Below, piece by piece: positions 13,037 through 15,062 of a stretch of 15,062 nt of DNA (position 1 is the first letter of the stretch; every line of letters starts with the position of its first letter). The notes below the pieces were generated by a model that saw nothing but the letters and a program-made list of their open reading frames with translations, was not told the origin of the DNA and searched no databases. The stretch is from NCBI GenBank assembly GCA_031258625.1, contig JAIRMO010000035.1, positions 1 through 15,062 on the forward strand, in the 5' to 3' direction. This DNA comes from Spirochaetaceae bacterium (GTDB lineage Bacteria; Spirochaetota; Spirochaetia; Treponematales; Breznakiellaceae). The translations under genes were made by a program, and so were the position numbers.

Positions 13037-14461
13037 GTGACAAAACGAGATTTCCCAAAAATTCACTTTTATGATCAGGATTTTGTGGATATTTATGACA
13101 AAACGTGGGCCTGGATTCAGGATTGCTGGGACTTGGGTAATGAAAATAGCATTATTGAGGGGAAATTTTTTTCTTATCCCGGCAGTACCGTGATACGGCA
13201 GCTTGAGGCTATTTTTTCCTCTTTTTTTCTGGTCTATTCCAACCGGATCTACCAGGCTTATCCGACTTTGGACATTTTTTATGAACGCCAGGAGCCCAAT
13301 GGCGCGATCCGTTCCGCCTATAACCTGGTAACCGGCCTCCCGGAGGTAGATCCGGATAACCCCGAAGGGGTGGGGCTGCCCCTTTTTGCCTGGGCGGAAT
13401 TCAATTTGTACCATAAATCCGCCAACAAAAAACGGGTCAAGGACGTGCTTCCCATCCTCCATAAGTATATGGAATGGGTTGATTCGGTATTTAAACGCTC
13501 CAACGGCCTCTACCATATCCCCCTGGCCGCCACGGAAATGTCCAACGCCCCCCGGGAAGAGGCGGCGTATCCGGTGGACTTCAACACCATCATGGCCATC
13601 AATGTCCTCTATATGTCCGCCCTGGCGGAGATCCTCAACGACAAGGAATCCAGTTTTCACTATAAACGGCGGTATTTTTCCCTTAAAACCCGGATCAACT
13701 CCCTGATGTGGGATGGGGAAGACGGGTTTTATTACGATATTGATATCAATGAAAAACGGCTTCCCGTAAAAACCATCGCCGGTTACTGGCCCCTCCTGGC
13801 GGAGATCCCCAATGACGACAAGGCGGAGCGGATCATCGAAAAGCTCTCGGACCCCCGCTTCTTTGGGGCCCCCCACCCCTTCCCCACGGTAGCGGTGAGC
13901 GATCCCGCCTTTGACGAAACCGGTAACGGTTTCCGGGGGTCGGTCTACCCCTACCTGACCTTTATGGTCATCAAGGGGCTTGAACGGTACCAGCGTTGGG
14001 ATTTGGCCCGGGATTTTGCCATCCGCCACCTTTATTTTGTCCTGGACTCCATGAGCCCCGACGGAAACCACCACAAGGGTAATCTCTGGGAAGCCTACCT
14101 CCCCTTAAAAGAAGGCCCCGCCCAGTGGCCCGCCAAAGAGGGCTTCCCCCGGCCCCAATACCTCACCTACGATGCCCTCTCCACCATCTGCCTGACCATC
14201 GAAAACATCGTGGGCCTTTTCATCTCCCTCCCCCGGAAAACCGTGGACTGGATCATCCCCAACCTGGAAATCATGGGGGTGGAAAACCTCTCCCTTAAAA
14301 AGAACATGATCACCATCCTCTCCAACAAAAGCGGCCGGGGCTGGGAGATCCACATGGAAAGCGAAAAGCTCTATTATTTTACTATCAATATTTTGGGGAA
14401 AAAGAAAAAAACCCTCCCCATCCCCTCGGGAAAATGTTCCATGTTGATCGATAAACTGTAG
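13037..14461 (+). CDS. Cytoplasmic (alpha/alpha)6 glycoside hydrolase, GH37/GH63-like
   Basis: This 474-residue protein lacks a signal peptide. The motifs resemble trehalase/GH63-type six-hairpin glycosidases: PNGAIRSAYN (88-97), the helix-turn blocks AWAEFN (118-123) and YPVDFNTIMAIN (178-189), LMWDGEDGFYYDID (223-236), AGYWPLLAEIP (248-258), GNGFRGSVYPY (297-307), GNLWEAYLP (348-356, with Glu352 a candidate catalytic residue) and LTYDALSTICLTIENIVGL (376-394). The substrate is not readable from sequence; trehalose, mannosylglycerate or other alpha-linked sugars are possible. Canonical trehalase signatures (QWDxPxGW) are absent, so I do not call it TreA. The GTG start is preceded by AAGGAG (13024-13029) at 7-base spacing. 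The last 70 residues form a small beta domain. It is transcribed divergently from the GatB-asparaginase fusion. Confidence 0.72.
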   Translation: MTKRDFPKIHFYDQDFVDIYDKTWAWIQDCWDLGNENSIIEGKFFSYPGSTVIRQLEAIFSSFFLVYSNRIYQAYPTLDIFYERQEPNGAIRSAYNLVTGLPEVDPDNPEGVGLPLFAWAEFNLYHKSANKKRVKDVLPILHKYMEWVDSVFKRSNGLYHIPLAATEMSNAPREEAAYPVDFNTIMAINVLYMSALAEILNDKESSFHYKRRYFSLKTRINSLMWDGEDGFYYDIDINEKRLPVKTIAGYWPLLAEIPNDDKAERIIEKLSDPRFFGAPHPFPTVAVSDPAFDETGNGFRGSVYPYLTFMVIKGLERYQRWDLARDFAIRHLYFVLDSMSPDGNHHKGNLWEAYLPLKEGPAQWPAKEGFPRPQYLTYDALSTICLTIENIVGLFISLPRKTVDWIIPNLEIMGVENLSLKKNMITILSNKSGRGWEIHMESEKLYYFTINILGKKKKTLPIPSGKCSMLIDKL

Positions 14462-14547
14462 CGGTATACGCAGGGGGAGAAGAACCGTCTGTCTAAGCGG
14501 CCGGACATTACCACGCCAGGGATCTTCTTCCCTATAAAACGCCCTGT

Positions 14548-14748
14548 CTATACCCCCCGCAGCCGCCGGTTTTCCTCCTCCAGCCGCCGGATTTGCTCCT
14601 GGACTTGCCGGTTTTCCTCTTGTACTTGCCGGTTTTCCTCTTGTACTTGCCGGATTTGTTTCGCGTATTCCGCCGCGGCCTCTTCCCGGCCTTCTTCCCG
14701 TTGTACCGCCAACGCATCCTCCCAGTTCCATTCCGTCATCAGCGACAT
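14548..14748 (-). CDS. Short ORF duplicating the tail of the adjacent Rpn-type transposase
   Basis: This is a 66-residue ORF starting 2 bp after the stop of the upstream gene (TAAGGATG). Residues 3-20 (LMTEWNWEDALAVQREEG) repeat the upstream product almost exactly, and the DNA is nearly identical over about 50 bp. It then goes directly to REEAAAEY and a heptad coiled coil (QVQEENR repeated, then RRLEEENRRLRGV). It lacks the PD-(D/E)XK nuclease domain. It could be a translated coiled-coil fragment, coupled to the upstream gene, or simply a duplicated 3' end. The 21-bp tandem repeats inside match the heptad unit. Confidence 0.5.
   Translation of the reverse strand: MSLMTEWNWEDALAVQREEGREEAAAEYAKQIRQVQEENRQVQEENRQVQEQIRRLEEENRRLRGV
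14604..14653. repeat. 21-bp tandem repeat encoding coiled-coil heptads
   Basis: A 21-bp unit is present in two perfect tandem copies (14604-14624, 14625-14645) plus an 8-base third start (14646-14653). On the minus strand it encodes the seven-residue QVQEENR heptad, so copy-number changes would keep frame. Confidence 0.85.
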
Positions 14749-14750
14749 CC

Positions 14751-15062
14751 TTACACTCCCCGCAGCAACCGGATTTCTTCCTCCAATCGCCGGATTTGCT
14801 CCGTATATTCCGCCGCAGCTTCTTCCCGGCCTTTTGTTAAGCCTTTTTCCAGTCCTTTTGCTAAGCCTTCTTCCAGGCCCTCCTCCCGGCCTTCTTCCCG
14901 GCCTTCAAACCAGCCTTCTTCCCGTTGTACCGCCAACGCATCTTCCCAGTTCCATTCCGTCATCAGCATGTTCAGTACCTCCCTCGTGTGACGCTCTAAA
15001 AACTCTTTCAAGATGTTCTCCCTTATGCACTCCTTTATCGCCCCCCTTATCGCTTCCTCCCG
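14751..15062 (-). CDS. Rpn-family PD-(D/E)XK nuclease transposase, C-terminal part (partial)
   Basis: The frame is open from the right edge (15062) to TAA at 14751-14753, giving about 103 residues. It begins REEAIRGAIKECIRENILK, continues EFLERHTREVLNMLMTEWNW and EDALAVQREEG, then a Gly-Glu repeat region (GREEGREEGLEEGLAKG-type, period four) and a heptad helix ending RLRGV. This is the hallmark C-terminus of the multicopy Rpn/PD-(D/E)XK transposase-like proteins of treponemes and other bacteria. The nuclease domain lies outside the window. A start at TTG 15011 is possible, but the reading frame and its homology continue upstream, so it is not the real start. Confidence 0.85.
   Translation of the reverse strand, partial: REEAIRGAIKECIRENILKEFLERHTREVLNMLMTEWNWEDALAVQREEGWFEGREEGREEGLEEGLAKGLEKGLTKGREEAAAEYTEQIRRLEEEIRLLRGV

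Noticed and set aside
12992..14074. 360-residue minus-strand ORF opposite the glycosidase gene
   Set aside because: The plus-strand frame has a proper ribosome binding site and glycosidase motifs; the antisense product has no recognisable domain.

Overview
The window looks like a piece of a spirochaete chromosome, most likely a termite-gut-type Treponema. This is inferred from the mix of contents: a feoA-feoA-feoB-Cys-rich peptide iron operon, a short-lipobox lipoprotein, a PD-(D/E)XK (Rpn-type) transposase tail of the kind that is multicopy in treponemes, and two near-identical REP-associated transposase-like genes. Genes are GC-rich (runs of CCGG, CCCC) while several intergenic stretches are very AT-rich. 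No rRNA, tRNA or CRISPR was seen.

Left part (1-3700): the last 29 codons of an IS30-family transposase run in from the left edge. A repeat-rich spacer follows, with TTACCC/GGGTAA inverted repeats, then a promoter carrying two DtxR/IdeR-like iron boxes exactly 21 bp apart. These precede a ferrous iron uptake operon: two FeoA proteins, a full-length FeoB (GTPase plus membrane permease) and a 59-residue FeoB-associated Cys-rich membrane peptide. The operon appears to end at a GGGGTCAGACCCC palindrome followed by seven T.

Middle (3700-10340): a RAYT-like gene (copy A) is followed by an array of seven GGGTCAGACCCC palindromes. Next come a minus-strand pair (M32 carboxypeptidase overlapping a 4-TM hypothetical membrane protein), a terminator hairpin, and a minus-strand lipoprotein built of four degenerate beta-rich repeats. 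A long AT-rich spacer with hairpins leads to RAYT-like copy B. Both RAYT copies lack the HUH motif and both carry a GGGGTCAGACCC palindrome inside their coding 3' end.

Right part (10341-15062): the most unusual gene is an 815-residue minus-strand fusion of a GatB-like amidotransferase subunit to an L-asparaginase/GatD-like domain. Key catalytic residues are altered in both halves. Diverging from it is a cytoplasmic (alpha/alpha)6 glycoside hydrolase (GH37/GH63-like). The right edge holds the C-terminal part of an Rpn/PD-(D/E)XK transposase gene and, immediately downstream, a second short ORF that duplicates its tail with a rebuilt heptad coiled coil.

The iron operon is self-contained. The rest is a set of metabolic or hypothetical genes separated by mobile-element debris and REP-type palindromes.
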